A stretch of 64,000 nt of DNA from Qipengyuania xiapuensis (GTDB lineage Bacteria > Pseudomonadota > Alphaproteobacteria > Sphingomonadales > Sphingomonadaceae), in NCBI RefSeq assembly GCF_019711395.1, contig NZ_JAIGNL010000001.1, positions 1,240,001 to 1,304,000 of the forward strand. The letters are read 5' to 3'. Made by a program: the position numbers and the translations under genes. Position 1 is the stretch's first letter, and each line of letters starts with the position of its first letter. The notes under the pieces are model-generated. The model saw nothing but the letters and a program-made list of their open reading frames with translations. It was not told the DNA's origin and made no database searches. Below, piece by piece: positions 26,101 through 33,808 of the stretch.

Positions 26101-26587
26101 GGTCGCGACGGACAAGCGCGCAGAGAAGGCGCGCGGCTGGCTCGCGCGGCAGGCTCCCGATCTGGACGATGCCGAGCGAGAGGAGATGCTGGCGCGCGCG
26201 CTCGCCATGCTGGAGGAGCCAGGCTTTGCCGACATCTTCGGTCCGGACGCGCTGGCCGAGATACCGCTCGCCGCCACTGTCGAAGGCCAGGTGGTGATGG
26301 GCACCGCCGACCGCCTGCTGGTCACGCCTGAGAAGGTCACCGTGGTCGATTTCAAGACCGCGCGGCGTCCGCCTTCCTCGCTCGAAGGCATTCCGGAGAG
26401 CACCATGCGGCAGATGGCCGCCTATGTGGCAGCGCTCGAGGCGATCTATCCCGGGCGCGCGGTCGAGGCCGCGGTGCTCTATACCCAGACGCCGCAGCTC
26501 ATCGCCTTGCCGCAGGACAAATTGGCCGCCTACAAGGCCGCGTTTGCGGATCGGCAGGAAAGCTTTGCCCTCCCGCCGGTTGAGTAA
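23108..26587 (+). CDS. addA: Double-strand break repair helicase-nuclease AddA
   Basis: 1159-residue UvrD-type helicase fused to a nuclease. Motifs in order: Walker A SASAGTGKTQVLSARVL (near the N-terminus), LTFTKAGAAEMAVRV (Ia), ILVDEAQDTNEAQWQ (II), VGDYKQAIFGFQG (III), VMTVHGSKGLQAPIVIL (V), LLYVAMTRAEEALFV (VI), and the nuclease centre GTADRLLVTPEKVTVVDFKT at the end. The GTG start overlaps the addB stop by four bases; an in-frame codon upstream would extend 12 residues into addB and is not used. Confidence 0.95.
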   Translation: MSGKVHNLEGPQRASVDPRKSVWLSASAGTGKTQVLSARVLRLLLEPHADPSQILCLTFTKAGAAEMAVRVNSVLARWVRMDAGQLAKELGYLGAGVDPDTQARARSLFARVLDCPGGGLRIDTIHAFAQYLLAAFPSEAGVLPGSQPMEDRDRDLLSRDVLSDLLAEGEPDIAEAVAEMSRRKGPDAVLGWLMRCARHKELWDQPGWQHGLRDPVRRLLGIPVDADEGWVAEGCSDENFPVDTLRGALQAMDGWKSQGADKVREFVPAWLVANPQERFERLDGFFDTLLKKDGDPRVMKGAEKNDPDFGNKQAIIAEAVRAVAERAALLDLAGFLAPQLEAGRAFAERWEEAKAREGLVDFDDLIHRAARLLSSSQMADWIRYKLDRSFDHILVDEAQDTNEAQWQIVKALTDDYFDGLGARGDAIRTIFTVGDYKQAIFGFQGTSPENFRAARDYFRDRMEEAARAAEEARANGSAGRLQEHDLERSFRTNQIVLSFVDEAIRAIGPEGLGLEKTDGEHRGSDKPGLVTLWKDVRIAEGEDEEGEEENGWLARHDRLMADRIARQVAEWLDPEGDGFTLVKEGAPRRAGAGDVMVLVQKRRELASLIVARLYAHGVPVAGVDRLRLGNPLAVKDLMAAIRFAAQPLDDLTLANLLVSPLIGWSQEDLLVFGYREKGIRLWEHLRGSDQPRVARTVHDLREILRRADFDSPQQLLHWILVGPMDGRRKLVARLGREANDPIDELLNAANAYASSHVASLQGFIRWFDAGDGELKREAGEGGDQVKVMTVHGSKGLQAPIVILADAAIRPDASGDLSLEETPLGADQSNVVPLPSLTKDEKVGPVRDVEDENAARSMQEHWRLLYVAMTRAEEALFVGGSLGPRDAKNGPHEDSWYARLAQLFEEGEGLEDPIWGARWEVGERAPPVPVGAKAEIAPAMELPLWAKQPVSPEPRPPRPLAPSGLGEVEGSDPPLPPEVAAGAARRGVLIHALLERLPEVATDKRAEKARGWLARQAPDLDDAEREEMLARALAMLEEPGFADIFGPDALAEIPLAATVEGQVVMGTADRLLVTPEKVTVVDFKTARRPPSSLEGIPESTMRQMAAYVAALEAIYPGRAVEAAVLYTQTPQLIALPQDKLAAYKAAFADRQESFALPPVE

Positions 26588-26641
26588 TTGCACGCGCCGC
26601 CCATATGGAGCGGCAAGATTTCAGATATCAGGAGTATTCCC

Positions 26642-26962
26642 ATGGCCACCATCAACGTCACCGACGAAGGCTTCCAGAAGGACGTTCTCGAAAGCGAAAA
26701 GCCCGTTCTCGTGGACTTCTGGGCCGAGTGGTGCGGGCCGTGCAAGATGATCGCTCCGGCGCTCGAGGAACTGTCCGACGAGCTGGGCGACAAGGTCACC
26801 ATCGCCAAGATGGACATCATGGAAAACACCGGCGTGCCCGGCGCGATGGGCGTCCAGTCGATCCCCTACCTCGTTCTGTTCAAGAACGGCGAGCCGGCCG
26901 CCCAGATGCGCGGCGCTGCGCCCAAGGGCCAGCTCAAGCAGTGGCTCGAAAGCGAGCTCTAA
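26642..26962 (+). CDS. trxA: Thioredoxin
   Basis: 106-residue protein disulfide reductant with the classical active site WAEWCGPCKMIAP and the cis-Pro region VQSIPYLVLF. A good CAGGAG lies 9 bases before the ATG, and the upstream in-frame extension is not protein-like. It follows addA by 54 bases in the same direction, as in many alphaproteobacteria, and may share its transcript. Confidence 0.96.
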   Translation: MATINVTDEGFQKDVLESEKPVLVDFWAEWCGPCKMIAPALEELSDELGDKVTIAKMDIMENTGVPGAMGVQSIPYLVLFKNGEPAAQMRGAAPKGQLKQWLESEL

Positions 26963-27028
26963 GCTCTCTCAGCCATCCTTTCGCCGCAATCTTGCGTTGC
27001 GGTGCAACATTGCTAAACGCGTGAGACC

Positions 27029-27814
27029 ATGAAGCGCACGCATCTGCCCTTGAACGCCCTGCGCGTATATGACGCCGCTGCCCGGCACCTCAGCTTTACC
27101 CGCGCTGCGGACGAGCTGGCGGTGACGCCGGCCGCTGTCGGCCAGCAGATCCGTGCGCTTGAGGATCACCTCGGCACCGTCCTGTTCCGCCGCACCAGCA
27201 AGGGTCTGGAACTGACGCAGGAAGGCGCGGCGGGTCTCGACGCGCTGCGCGAAGGATTCCTGAAGTTCGAGGAAAGCGTCTCTGCCATGCAGGCGGGGCA
27301 GGCCTCGGACAGCTACACCATCGCCTGCCCGCGCGAATTCTACGCGCAGTGGCTCGCGCCGCGGCTTGCTCAGTTCTCGAAGGACAATCCCGAGATCAAG
27401 TTCGTCTTCGTGGCGGACGAGAACGCCGATTTCACCGAGGCGAACCTCGATTGCGCGATCCGTCTGGTCGACGGGCCGGGCGATCTCCAGGGCGTCGAAC
27501 TCGCCGCCGCGCGCCGCGTGACCGTGGCAGCTCCCGGTGCTCCCGATCGCTGGATCGACTGGGGCCTCCCTCTGCAGGACGGCGTGCAGGCACATGTCAC
27601 GGTGAGCAATGCCGGCCAGGCGCTCTCCGGCGCGATGGCGGGGCTGGGCAAGGCGATCCTGCCCGAACTGCTCGCCAAGGAAGCGATCGAGGCGGGCCAG
27701 CTCGAAGTGCTCGACGGACCCGAGCAGGGCACGCGCGCCTACTGGCTCGTCGCCCCCACGCCGCAATGGCGCACGAAGAAGGTGAAGGCTTTGGTCGCTT
27801 TCCTCGCGGGCTGA
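27029..27814 (+). CDS. LysR family transcriptional regulator, GcvA-like
   Basis: 261 residues. The winged HTH is at about 9-66 (LNALRVYDAAARHLSFTRAA, VGQQIRALEDHLGTVLF), with the LysR signature TRAADELAVTPAAV. A type 2 periplasmic-binding-like effector domain follows, slightly shorter than usual (typical LysR about 300 residues), and starts PREFYAQWLAPRLAQF as in GcvA/AmpR-like regulators. Its targets are not obvious: it is oriented with the downstream membrane protein rather than divergently. Confidence 0.88.
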   Translation: MKRTHLPLNALRVYDAAARHLSFTRAADELAVTPAAVGQQIRALEDHLGTVLFRRTSKGLELTQEGAAGLDALREGFLKFEESVSAMQAGQASDSYTIACPREFYAQWLAPRLAQFSKDNPEIKFVFVADENADFTEANLDCAIRLVDGPGDLQGVELAAARRVTVAAPGAPDRWIDWGLPLQDGVQAHVTVSNAGQALSGAMAGLGKAILPELLAKEAIEAGQLEVLDGPEQGTRAYWLVAPTPQWRTKKVKALVAFLAG

Positions 27815-27849
27815 CACGCGTTAGCATTCTCCGGCAACGGGGGTGCGCA

Positions 27850-28509
27850 ATGGATTTCATGAAAATACTCAAGAGCCTCGAAGAGGCCTTGTACGAGGTA
27901 ATGGTCTGGCTGGTGTTCTACCCGCTGACCTTCTGGCGCGTGCTGACGCAGCCGGCATACATGATGGCCTATGCCGCCCACGAGCTCGGTGACGAGGATG
28001 AGGACCGGTATTCGGACAAGCTCAGCCCGCCCATATTTCTCGCCATCACCCTCGGGCTGGCGCACCTGCTGGAACTGGGGCTTGGCTCCTCTGAATTAGA
28101 AGGCTTTCTCGCGGACGACAGGAACCTGCTCGCGTTCCGCATGGTCATGTTCAGCACGTTTCCGCTGGTTCTGGCGGTGCGGCTGTTGCGCAAACGCAGG
28201 GAACCGCTGGACCGCAAAGCGCTGAAGGGGCCATTCTACGCTCAATGCTACGTCGCGGCGCCGTGGGCCTTGGTCGTGGGCACCGTTCCGCTCCTGGCGT
28301 TCGCCTGGGGTGGGGCGACCCTGGACTCGCTAGGGGCAGCGCTCGGCGTGATCGGCGTAGCGGCTATCTGGTATCTTATCCTCCAGGCGCGCTGGTTTGC
28401 GCGGACGCTCGATTACAGCTTCTGGCGCGGCTTCGGCAGTGCGGTGTCGAGTTTCCTGCTGGCCATGGTGATCATTCTTGCCTTCGTCTCTGCGGTCGCT
28501 GCGGTCTAA
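27850..28509 (+). CDS. Integral membrane protein of unknown function
   Basis: 219 residues with about five hydrophobic segments (VMVWLVFYPLTFW, FLAITLGLAHLLELGL, LLAFRMVMFSTFPLVLAV, PWALVVGTVPLLAFAW, AIWYLILQARWF, VSSFLLAMVIILAFV) and a charged cytoplasmic loop. It lies 35 bases behind the LysR gene, but its start is in a different frame and there is no close overlap. No motif suggests transport chemistry. I do not recognise it; a Yip1-like or permease-like fold is possible. Confidence 0.75.
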   Translation: MDFMKILKSLEEALYEVMVWLVFYPLTFWRVLTQPAYMMAYAAHELGDEDEDRYSDKLSPPIFLAITLGLAHLLELGLGSSELEGFLADDRNLLAFRMVMFSTFPLVLAVRLLRKRREPLDRKALKGPFYAQCYVAAPWALVVGTVPLLAFAWGGATLDSLGAALGVIGVAAIWYLILQARWFARTLDYSFWRGFGSAVSSFLLAMVIILAFVSAVAAV

Positions 28510-28520
28510 GTGCGGGCGCC

Positions 28521-29051
28521 ATGATCGACGTTCCCACTCTCAAGACCGACCGTTTCATCCTGCGCCCCCTCAGGCGCGAGGATGCTGCCGCCTTGTTCCC
28601 GACGCTCGGCGACGAAGGCCAGTGCCGCTATCTCACGCGCCCCGCTTTCGAGAGCGAGGAGGAGCTGTGGGGCTGGCTGTCCGATCCGGACTGGAACGGC
28701 CGCACATGGATTGCCGAGAATGGTGAGGGCGAAGTCGCCGCGCGCTTCGTCTCCGTGCCGGGGCACGAGGATGGCGTCGAGGAGATCGGCTACATCACCT
28801 GCGCGCACCGGCAGGGCGAGGGCGTGGCGCGCGAATGCACTCGGGCGCTGGTCGCACACCTCTTCACCGCCGACGGCCTGCGCAAGCTCACCGCCGAGGT
28901 CGATGCGGACAACACCGCCTCTGTCCGCCTGCTCGAGCGGCTCGGTTTTGCCCGCGAGGCCTTCTTCCGCGAGCACGAAACCACCCACATCGGCCTGCGC
29001 GACGTGATGATGTACGGATTGCTCGCCAGCGAGTGGTCGGCGCTCGGCTAG
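28521..29051 (+). CDS. GNAT N-acetyltransferase, RimJ/RimL-like (Acetyltransf_3)
   Basis: 176 residues with the N-terminal RFILRPLRREDAAALF and the acetyl-CoA loop HRQGEGVARECTRALVAHLF, followed by VDADNTASVRLLERLGFAREAFF, which is the hallmark of the RimJ/RimL branch. Some members acetylate ribosomal proteins; other substrates are known, so function is open. Its stop codon shares the tetramer CTAG with the stop of the convergent GNAT gene. Confidence 0.88.
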   Translation: MIDVPTLKTDRFILRPLRREDAAALFPTLGDEGQCRYLTRPAFESEEELWGWLSDPDWNGRTWIAENGEGEVAARFVSVPGHEDGVEEIGYITCAHRQGEGVARECTRALVAHLFTADGLRKLTAEVDADNTASVRLLERLGFAREAFFREHETTHIGLRDVMMYGLLASEWSALG

Positions 29052-29644
29052 GCGCCTTCGAACGCCTCGAACACTTCCGCCATCCCCGGCGGGTCGCACT
29101 CGGCACGCAGCGCCTCGATCGCGCCTTCGACGTCCAGCTGGAACTGCATGACCCCGTCTTCGAGACCCTCGTAGGTCGCGCCCAGCGACTTGGCGAAGTC
29201 ACGCGCGCTGCGGTTTTCGGCGAGGATGTTGACCGCGAAATGCGCCAGCCCCTCGCGCCGCGCGTCGATCAGGATCGTGGCGGTGAGCATCTTGCCGAGG
29301 CCGAGCCCGTGATAATCGTCGAGCACGCCGACGGAGAACTCCGCGCAATCCTCGTCCTCATGGTGGCGGAAGGCATGGACTGCGCCGATCGCAGGCTCGC
29401 CCTCATCGGCCGCATCGACCGCGCCCCAGGCGATATGCTCGTGCCCGTCGACCTCGGTGAGGCGCTCGATCACCCAGTCGGGAGGCGTGGCAGCGCCCGA
29501 GAAGAAGCGCAGGTAGCGCGACTGGGCCGACATGCGCGAAATCCCCACTCGCATCCGCTCCGCATCGCTCTGCGTAATAGAGCGGATACACACCGGATGC
29601 CCGTTCTCGAGCTTCGTGTGGATGACGATATCGGCGTTCTGCAC
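29048..29644 (-). CDS. GNAT N-acetyltransferase, downstream of the LuxR-type regulator
   Basis: 198 residues. The acetyl-CoA site is VGVLDDYHGLGLGKMLTATIL, with VNILAENRSARDFAKSLGA after it, so this is a true GNAT and not an AHL synthase. A segment with many His and Glu residues (HHEDEDCAEFSVG) stands before the binding loop. It begins 10 bases after the LuxR-type gene on the same strand, so both are probably one transcript. Target unknown. Confidence 0.87.
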   Translation of the reverse strand: MQNADIVIHTKLENGHPVCIRSITQSDAERMRVGISRMSAQSRYLRFFSGAATPPDWVIERLTEVDGHEHIAWGAVDAADEGEPAIGAVHAFRHHEDEDCAEFSVGVLDDYHGLGLGKMLTATILIDARREGLAHFAVNILAENRSARDFAKSLGATYEGLEDGVMQFQLDVEGAIEALRAECDPPGMAEVFEAFEGA

Positions 29645-29654
29645 GGGGTCGAGC

Positions 29655-30362
29655 CTACAACGCTATAAGCTTCAGTTTAAGGGCCTTTATCACCGCGCCC
29701 ACCCGGTCGCTGGCGCCAAGCTTGGCGTAGATCCGGCGCACATACGTCGAGACGGTGTCGGGCGAGATACCGAGCACCTGTGCAATGACCGGGTTCGACT
29801 TGCCCTGCGCGATCAGTTCGAGCACCTCTGCCTCGCGCCGTGAAAATGCGATCTCGCCTTGCTCGACATTGACCAGCTGGCACACCCGATCATGCGCGGC
29901 GCGTGCGATGATGGTCAGCGCAACGATCTGCTCCACCTCGGGCACGTGTCCCTCGGGGAAACCGAAAGCACCATAGGCATCGCGGTCGTCGGGTCCGTAG
30001 AGCGGCACGCCGAAGCCGTTCACGATGCCGTACTCCTGCATGGCGGAAACGAAGGCTTTCACTTCGGGCGAATGTTCGACCCGCTCGAGCGCTTCGTCCC
30101 ACGAGATGGTGTGACCGGCTTTCATCACGACATCGGGGATCGGATCGACGCTGCGGAAATCAGCGCTTTCGTAGAGATCTAGCCAGGCCAGGGAGAACCC
30201 TTCCGCCATGACCTGCGTCTCGCGAGAGACCTGCGAGGCGAAGACCGGCGTGAAGTGGTAACTGAACTTGTCCGCGCCGTAGGTCGCAGCAGCTTTCTTC
30301 AGGCTATCCCAGAGCGAGCCCACGTCGGGGCTCTCTGCGATTTCGGTGAAAAATGCTTCCAT
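29655..30362 (-). CDS. LuxR family regulator with autoinducer-binding domain
   Basis: 235 residues. The N-terminal autoinducer-binding domain keeps the key AHL-contact residues in order: Trp60, Tyr64, Asp73, Pro74, Trp88 and Gly116 (SLAWLDLY, SVDPIPD, ISWDEALE, VNGFGVPLYG). The C-terminal HTH is SRREAEVLELIAQGK with SPDTVSTYVRRIYAKLGA. No luxI gene is nearby, so within this window it is a solo receptor; the synthase may be elsewhere or the signal may be exogenous. The next gene downstream is a GNAT acetyltransferase. Confidence 0.9.
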   Translation of the reverse strand: MEAFFTEIAESPDVGSLWDSLKKAAATYGADKFSYHFTPVFASQVSRETQVMAEGFSLAWLDLYESADFRSVDPIPDVVMKAGHTISWDEALERVEHSPEVKAFVSAMQEYGIVNGFGVPLYGPDDRDAYGAFGFPEGHVPEVEQIVALTIIARAAHDRVCQLVNVEQGEIAFSRREAEVLELIAQGKSNPVIAQVLGISPDTVSTYVRRIYAKLGASDRVGAVIKALKLKLIAL

Positions 30363-30568
30363 GGTTGGGCGACCGGGACTGGCTGCGGGTGACGTGGTAT
30401 CATACTACTCATCGCCCGGAGCGCCAGTCCTGTCCGGTTTTGTCATGAACCAGCGCGCTAAACACTTGTCCGAACTGACGAATTGCCTCGGTCCTATTGG
30501 GCACTGAAATCGGGCACACCGGAACCCGATCTTCCTCTTGGTCTTTGTTTCCACCGAAAGGGGAAACA

Positions 30569-31189
30569 ATGAACGACCAACAGGAAAACTCTCAAAGCAG
30601 CTCGAATCAGGGCAAGTGGACCACTTTCTTCGCCATGATTGCGACGTCCATCGTGACCATGTTCGTGCTCAAATATTCGAACGTCTACGAACCCGACCAC
30701 GCCTTCTTCAGCCAGACCCGCATGTGGATGGCGCTGATGATGGGCATGGCCATGATCGTCGTCATGCTCGGCTTCATGTGGGGCATGTACAAGACGCTCA
30801 CCACGAAGATCATCGTGATGGTTGCGGCCATCGCGGGGTTCTTCCTGTTCTTGTTCCTTGCCCGCAGCCAGGCAACCGTCGAGGACGAGGCGTGGATGAA
30901 GGCGATGATCCCGCACCACTCGATTGCAGTCCTGACCAGCCGCCGGGCCGAGATCAGCGACCCGCGCGTACGCAAGCTCGCCGATGCGATCATCGAGGCC
31001 CAGGTGAAGGAAATAGCCGAAATGAAGCTGCTGCTCGAGGATATCGAGGTGAACGGCGAGATGGGCAGCGGTGAAGCGCTCCCGCCGCGAACGGCAGAGC
31101 TTACGCCCGAATTGCTCGAAGAGGCGAAGAAGGCCGTCGAGCGCCCCGTGACGCCCGAACTGTTGGAAGAGGTCGAGACCGGGACCTGA
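30569..31189 (+). CDS. DUF305 membrane protein, first gene of the copper cluster
   Basis: 206 residues. About three hydrophobic segments (WTTFFAMIATSIVTMFVL, MWMALMMGMAMIVVMLGF, IIVMVAAIAGFFLFLFLA) precede the DUF305 motif AMIPHHSIAVLTSRRAEI, in which the paired His are conserved. DUF305 proteins recur in metal-resistance loci. ATG at 30569 is chosen; ACCGAAAGGGGAAACA lies just upstream, and an in-frame ATG 24 codons earlier has no homologous-looking sequence. Copper involvement is inferred from its neighbours. Confidence 0.85.
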   Translation: MNDQQENSQSSSNQGKWTTFFAMIATSIVTMFVLKYSNVYEPDHAFFSQTRMWMALMMGMAMIVVMLGFMWGMYKTLTTKIIVMVAAIAGFFLFLFLARSQATVEDEAWMKAMIPHHSIAVLTSRRAEISDPRVRKLADAIIEAQVKEIAEMKLLLEDIEVNGEMGSGEALPPRTAELTPELLEEAKKAVERPVTPELLEEVETGT

Positions 31190-31204
31190 GCCCGGCCTTC
31201 GGGC

Positions 31205-31690
31205 CTATTGGGCGCTGGCGGGATAATTCGCCCAGACCATCCGCTTCTCGGGGCCGAATGCGATGACCTGGTAGGCCTCGCGCCGGTTGCCCATTTCCAT
31301 GCCCGGTGATCCGAGCGGCATTCCGGCGACCGCGAGGCCGGTGATGCCGTCCGGACGTTCGGCAAGCAGGCGCTCGATATCGGCTGCAGGCACATGGCCC
31401 TCGATCACCATGCCGTCGACGATGGCGGTGTGGCACGAAACAAGGTCCGCAGGCACGCCGTTGTCCGCCTTGACCGCCGCGATGTTCTCGCTGTCGATCG
31501 TCTTGCTGGTCAGCTGGCCGTCGAGCTTGGCGAAGTGTTCGTTCGCATGGGAAAGCCACGCGAGGCAGCACCCGCAATTGGGATCACGGTACATGGCGAT
31601 GCTCGTCGCCTGCGCGGCGCCGGCGCATGCGGCAAGCGACAGGCCGAGGGCGAGGCGAAGCGGGGTGCGGGTCAGCGATCGAATGCTCAC
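31205..31690 (-). CDS. DUF411 metal-binding protein, periplasmic
   Basis: 161 residues. A signal peptide (LRLALGLSLAACAGAAQA) is followed by the DUF411 core: RDPNCGCCLAWLSH gives the Cys-x-Cys-Cys metal site, and VSCHTAIVDGMVIEGHVPA the conserved Cys-His strand; the protein ends with PLGSPGMEMG. GTG at 31690 is chosen because AGGAG lies 9 bases upstream; the frame remains open farther back but merges with the csoR region. DUF411 proteins bind copper and associate with cop operons; exact role unproven. Confidence 0.85.
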   Translation of the reverse strand: MSIRSLTRTPLRLALGLSLAACAGAAQATSIAMYRDPNCGCCLAWLSHANEHFAKLDGQLTSKTIDSENIAAVKADNGVPADLVSCHTAIVDGMVIEGHVPAADIERLLAERPDGITGLAVAGMPLGSPGMEMGNRREAYQVIAFGPEKRMVWANYPASAQ

Positions 31691-31737
31691 GGGGCGGGGC
31701 TCCTGATATCTCTTGAGAGGGGGTATCTTGGCGCGGA

Positions 31738-32007
31738 CTAGCGACGCTTTTCCAGCAGTTCGACCAGTTCCTCGAACTTTGCGCGCTGCTCGGCCTCGTC
31801 GCCGCTGGCGATCGCTTCGGCCACGCAGCAGGCGGCATGGTCCTTGAGGACCTGCGTCTCGACCTTGGCGAGGGCCGACTTGATGGCCTGGATCTGGTGG
31901 AGGATGTCCATGCAGTAGCGATCGTCCTCGATCATCTTGGCGACGCCGTTCACCTGGCCGGCAATCCGGTTGAGTCGATTGATTTTTGCGTCGGCGTTCG
32001 CAGCCAT
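31738..32007 (-). CDS. csoR: CsoR-type copper-sensing repressor
   Basis: 89 residues of the CsoR/RcnR/FrmR four-helix type. The Cu(I) triad is present with correct spacing: Cys32 (DRYCMDILHQ), His57 and Cys61 (KDHAACCVAEA), i.e. +25 and +29, as in Cu-sensing CsoR rather than the His-rich RcnR or single-Cys FrmR forms. A second ATG at 32016 would add MDD. Placed divergently from copA with a palindromic GGGTAT operator between them. Cu(I) binding should release DNA and derepress the cluster. Confidence 0.9.
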   Translation of the reverse strand: MAANADAKINRLNRIAGQVNGVAKMIEDDRYCMDILHQIQAIKSALAKVETQVLKDHAACCVAEAIASGDEAEQRAKFEELVELLEKRR

Positions 32008-32025
32008 GTCGTCCATCCAGTTGTA

Positions 32026-32042
32026 ATACCCTGTGGGGGTAT
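32026..32042. promoter_or_regulatory. Predicted CsoR operator between csoR and copA
   Basis: ATACCC (32026-32031), a 5-base spacer TGTGG and GGGTAT (32037-32042) form a perfect inverted repeat of the type described for CsoR-family operators (G-tract flanked by AT). It is 10 bases upstream of the longer csoR start and 50 bases upstream of copA, so it can control both directions. Confidence 0.75.
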
Positions 32043-32092
32043 ATATGTGATCGCTCCAAGTCCTACAACCGAGCATTCCGACGGTAGCATTC

Positions 32093-33808
32093 ATGTCCAT
32101 CGATCGCCGAAAATTCATCACCAGCACTGCAGCCCTCGGAGCAGCCATGTCGCTTCCGCTTCCGGCATGGGCGCGCGGTGAGAGCCTGACCCATGCGAAG
32201 CAGGGTTTCGGTGAGGTTTCCGGCGAGAAGATCGCGCTGAGTGTCGGCGACCACCATTTCGGTGTCGGCGGGCGAAAGGGGCATGCGATTGCCGTGAACG
32301 GCACCGTGCCCGGGCCTCTCCTTCGCCTGAAGGAAGGCCAGAAGGTCCGCATCGACGTGACCAACAATCTCGATGAAGACACCTCGATCCACTGGCACGG
32401 CCTGTTGCTGCCGTTCCAGTTCGACGGTGTTCCGGGGGTCAGCTTCCCCGGTATCAAGCCGGGTGAGACCTTCACCTATGAATTCCCGATCCGGCAGAAC
32501 GGCACCTACTGGTGGCACTCGCACTCGGGCCTGCAGGAGCAGGCGGGGCACTATGGCCCGATCATCATCGAAAGCGCCGAACCGGATCCGCGCTACGACC
32601 GGGATTATGTCGTCCTGCTGAGCGAATTCACGCCGCGGCACCCCCACGAGATCGCGCGGCTGCTCAAGGTCGGCGAGCATTACTTCAACAACCAGATGCA
32701 GACTGCGACCGAAGGCGAGATGTCGGTGAAGGACCGCCTGATGTGGGGCGGTATGCGCATGAACCCGCGCGACATCTCGGACGTGACCGGCTCGACCTAC
32801 ACCTTCCTCATCAACGGCCACGGGCCGATGGACGGTCTCGAATATCTCTTCCGGCCGGGCGAGCGGGTGCGGTTGCGGGTGATCAACGGGTCGGCGATGA
32901 CCTTCTTCAACGTGCGCATTCCCGGCGTGCCGATGACCGTGATCGCCGCCGACGGGAAGGACGTTGCACCGGTCGAGGTGGACGAATTCCAGATCGGCAC
33001 GGCCGAGACCTACGACGTGATCGTGACGCCGCCCGACGGCAGCCATGCACTGGTGGCCGAGGCGATGGACCGCTCGGGCATGGGTGTGGCTTCCCTGACC
33101 TCGCACAAGGGCCACCGCGCCACGCCGCCGCCGCTGCGCGAGCCGGTTACGCTCACCATGGCCGATATGGGCATGGGTTCGATGGGCGGCGAGCATGGCG
33201 GGATGGACCATGGCGCGATGGGGCATGGCGACATGGATCACTCGATGCGCGATACCTCGAAGCTGCCGGCGGATGTGAAGGTTGGGCCGGGGCTGGACAT
33301 GGTCTCGCCCATGCCGATGGACCGGATGGATTACCCGGGCCTCGGTCTCGACAATGTTGGCCACCGGGTGCTGCGTTATACCGATCTGAAGGCGAAGCGG
33401 ACGAACCCGCATCGCATGCCGACGCGTAGCCTCGAAATCCACCTGACCGGCAACATGGAACGCTACATGTGGAGCTTCGACGGCAGGAAGTTCTCCGCCG
33501 TGACCGACGATCCGATCCGCTTCGCCTATGACGAGCGGGTGCGGGTGAAGCTGGTCAACGACACGATGATGGCGCACCCGATCCACCTGCACGGCCACTT
33601 CTTCGAGCTGGTCAACGGGGCGGGGATGATGAACCAGCCGCTCAAGCACACGGTGATCGTCCAGCCGGGCAGCACCGCGACCTTCGACCTCACCGCCGAC
33701 GAGCCGGGCGACTGGGCGTTCCATTGCCACCTGCTCTACCACATGCACGCCGGCATGATGCAGACGGTGACTGTCCGCCCGTTCCCCGCACCGGAGGACG
33801 CGGCATGA
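32093..33808 (+). CDS. copA: CopA multicopper oxidase, Tat-exported
   Basis: 571 residues. A Tat signal (DRRKFITSTAALGAAM) leads three cupredoxin domains: HWHGLLLPFQ and GTYWWHSHSG are type 2/3 copper sites, and HPIHLHGHFFEL with HCHLLYHMHAGMMQ provides the type 1 and trinuclear ligands. A Met/His-rich insert (MADMGMGSMGGEHGGM and following) near residues 355-385 is typical of periplasmic Cu(I)-binding CopA. It oxidises Cu(I) or binds excess copper. copB overlaps its stop by four bases. Confidence 0.95.
   Translation: MSIDRRKFITSTAALGAAMSLPLPAWARGESLTHAKQGFGEVSGEKIALSVGDHHFGVGGRKGHAIAVNGTVPGPLLRLKEGQKVRIDVTNNLDEDTSIHWHGLLLPFQFDGVPGVSFPGIKPGETFTYEFPIRQNGTYWWHSHSGLQEQAGHYGPIIIESAEPDPRYDRDYVVLLSEFTPRHPHEIARLLKVGEHYFNNQMQTATEGEMSVKDRLMWGGMRMNPRDISDVTGSTYTFLINGHGPMDGLEYLFRPGERVRLRVINGSAMTFFNVRIPGVPMTVIAADGKDVAPVEVDEFQIGTAETYDVIVTPPDGSHALVAEAMDRSGMGVASLTSHKGHRATPPPLREPVTLTMADMGMGSMGGEHGGMDHGAMGHGDMDHSMRDTSKLPADVKVGPGLDMVSPMPMDRMDYPGLGLDNVGHRVLRYTDLKAKRTNPHRMPTRSLEIHLTGNMERYMWSFDGRKFSAVTDDPIRFAYDERVRVKLVNDTMMAHPIHLHGHFFELVNGAGMMNQPLKHTVIVQPGSTATFDLTADEPGDWAFHCHLLYHMHAGMMQTVTVRPFPAPEDAA

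Noticed and set aside
29048-29644. Acetyltransferase next to the LuxR-type gene as an AHL synthase (LuxI)
   Set aside because: It has the standard GNAT acetyl-CoA loop and lacks the LuxI N-terminal Arg/Phe/Trp and Asp/Arg pattern.
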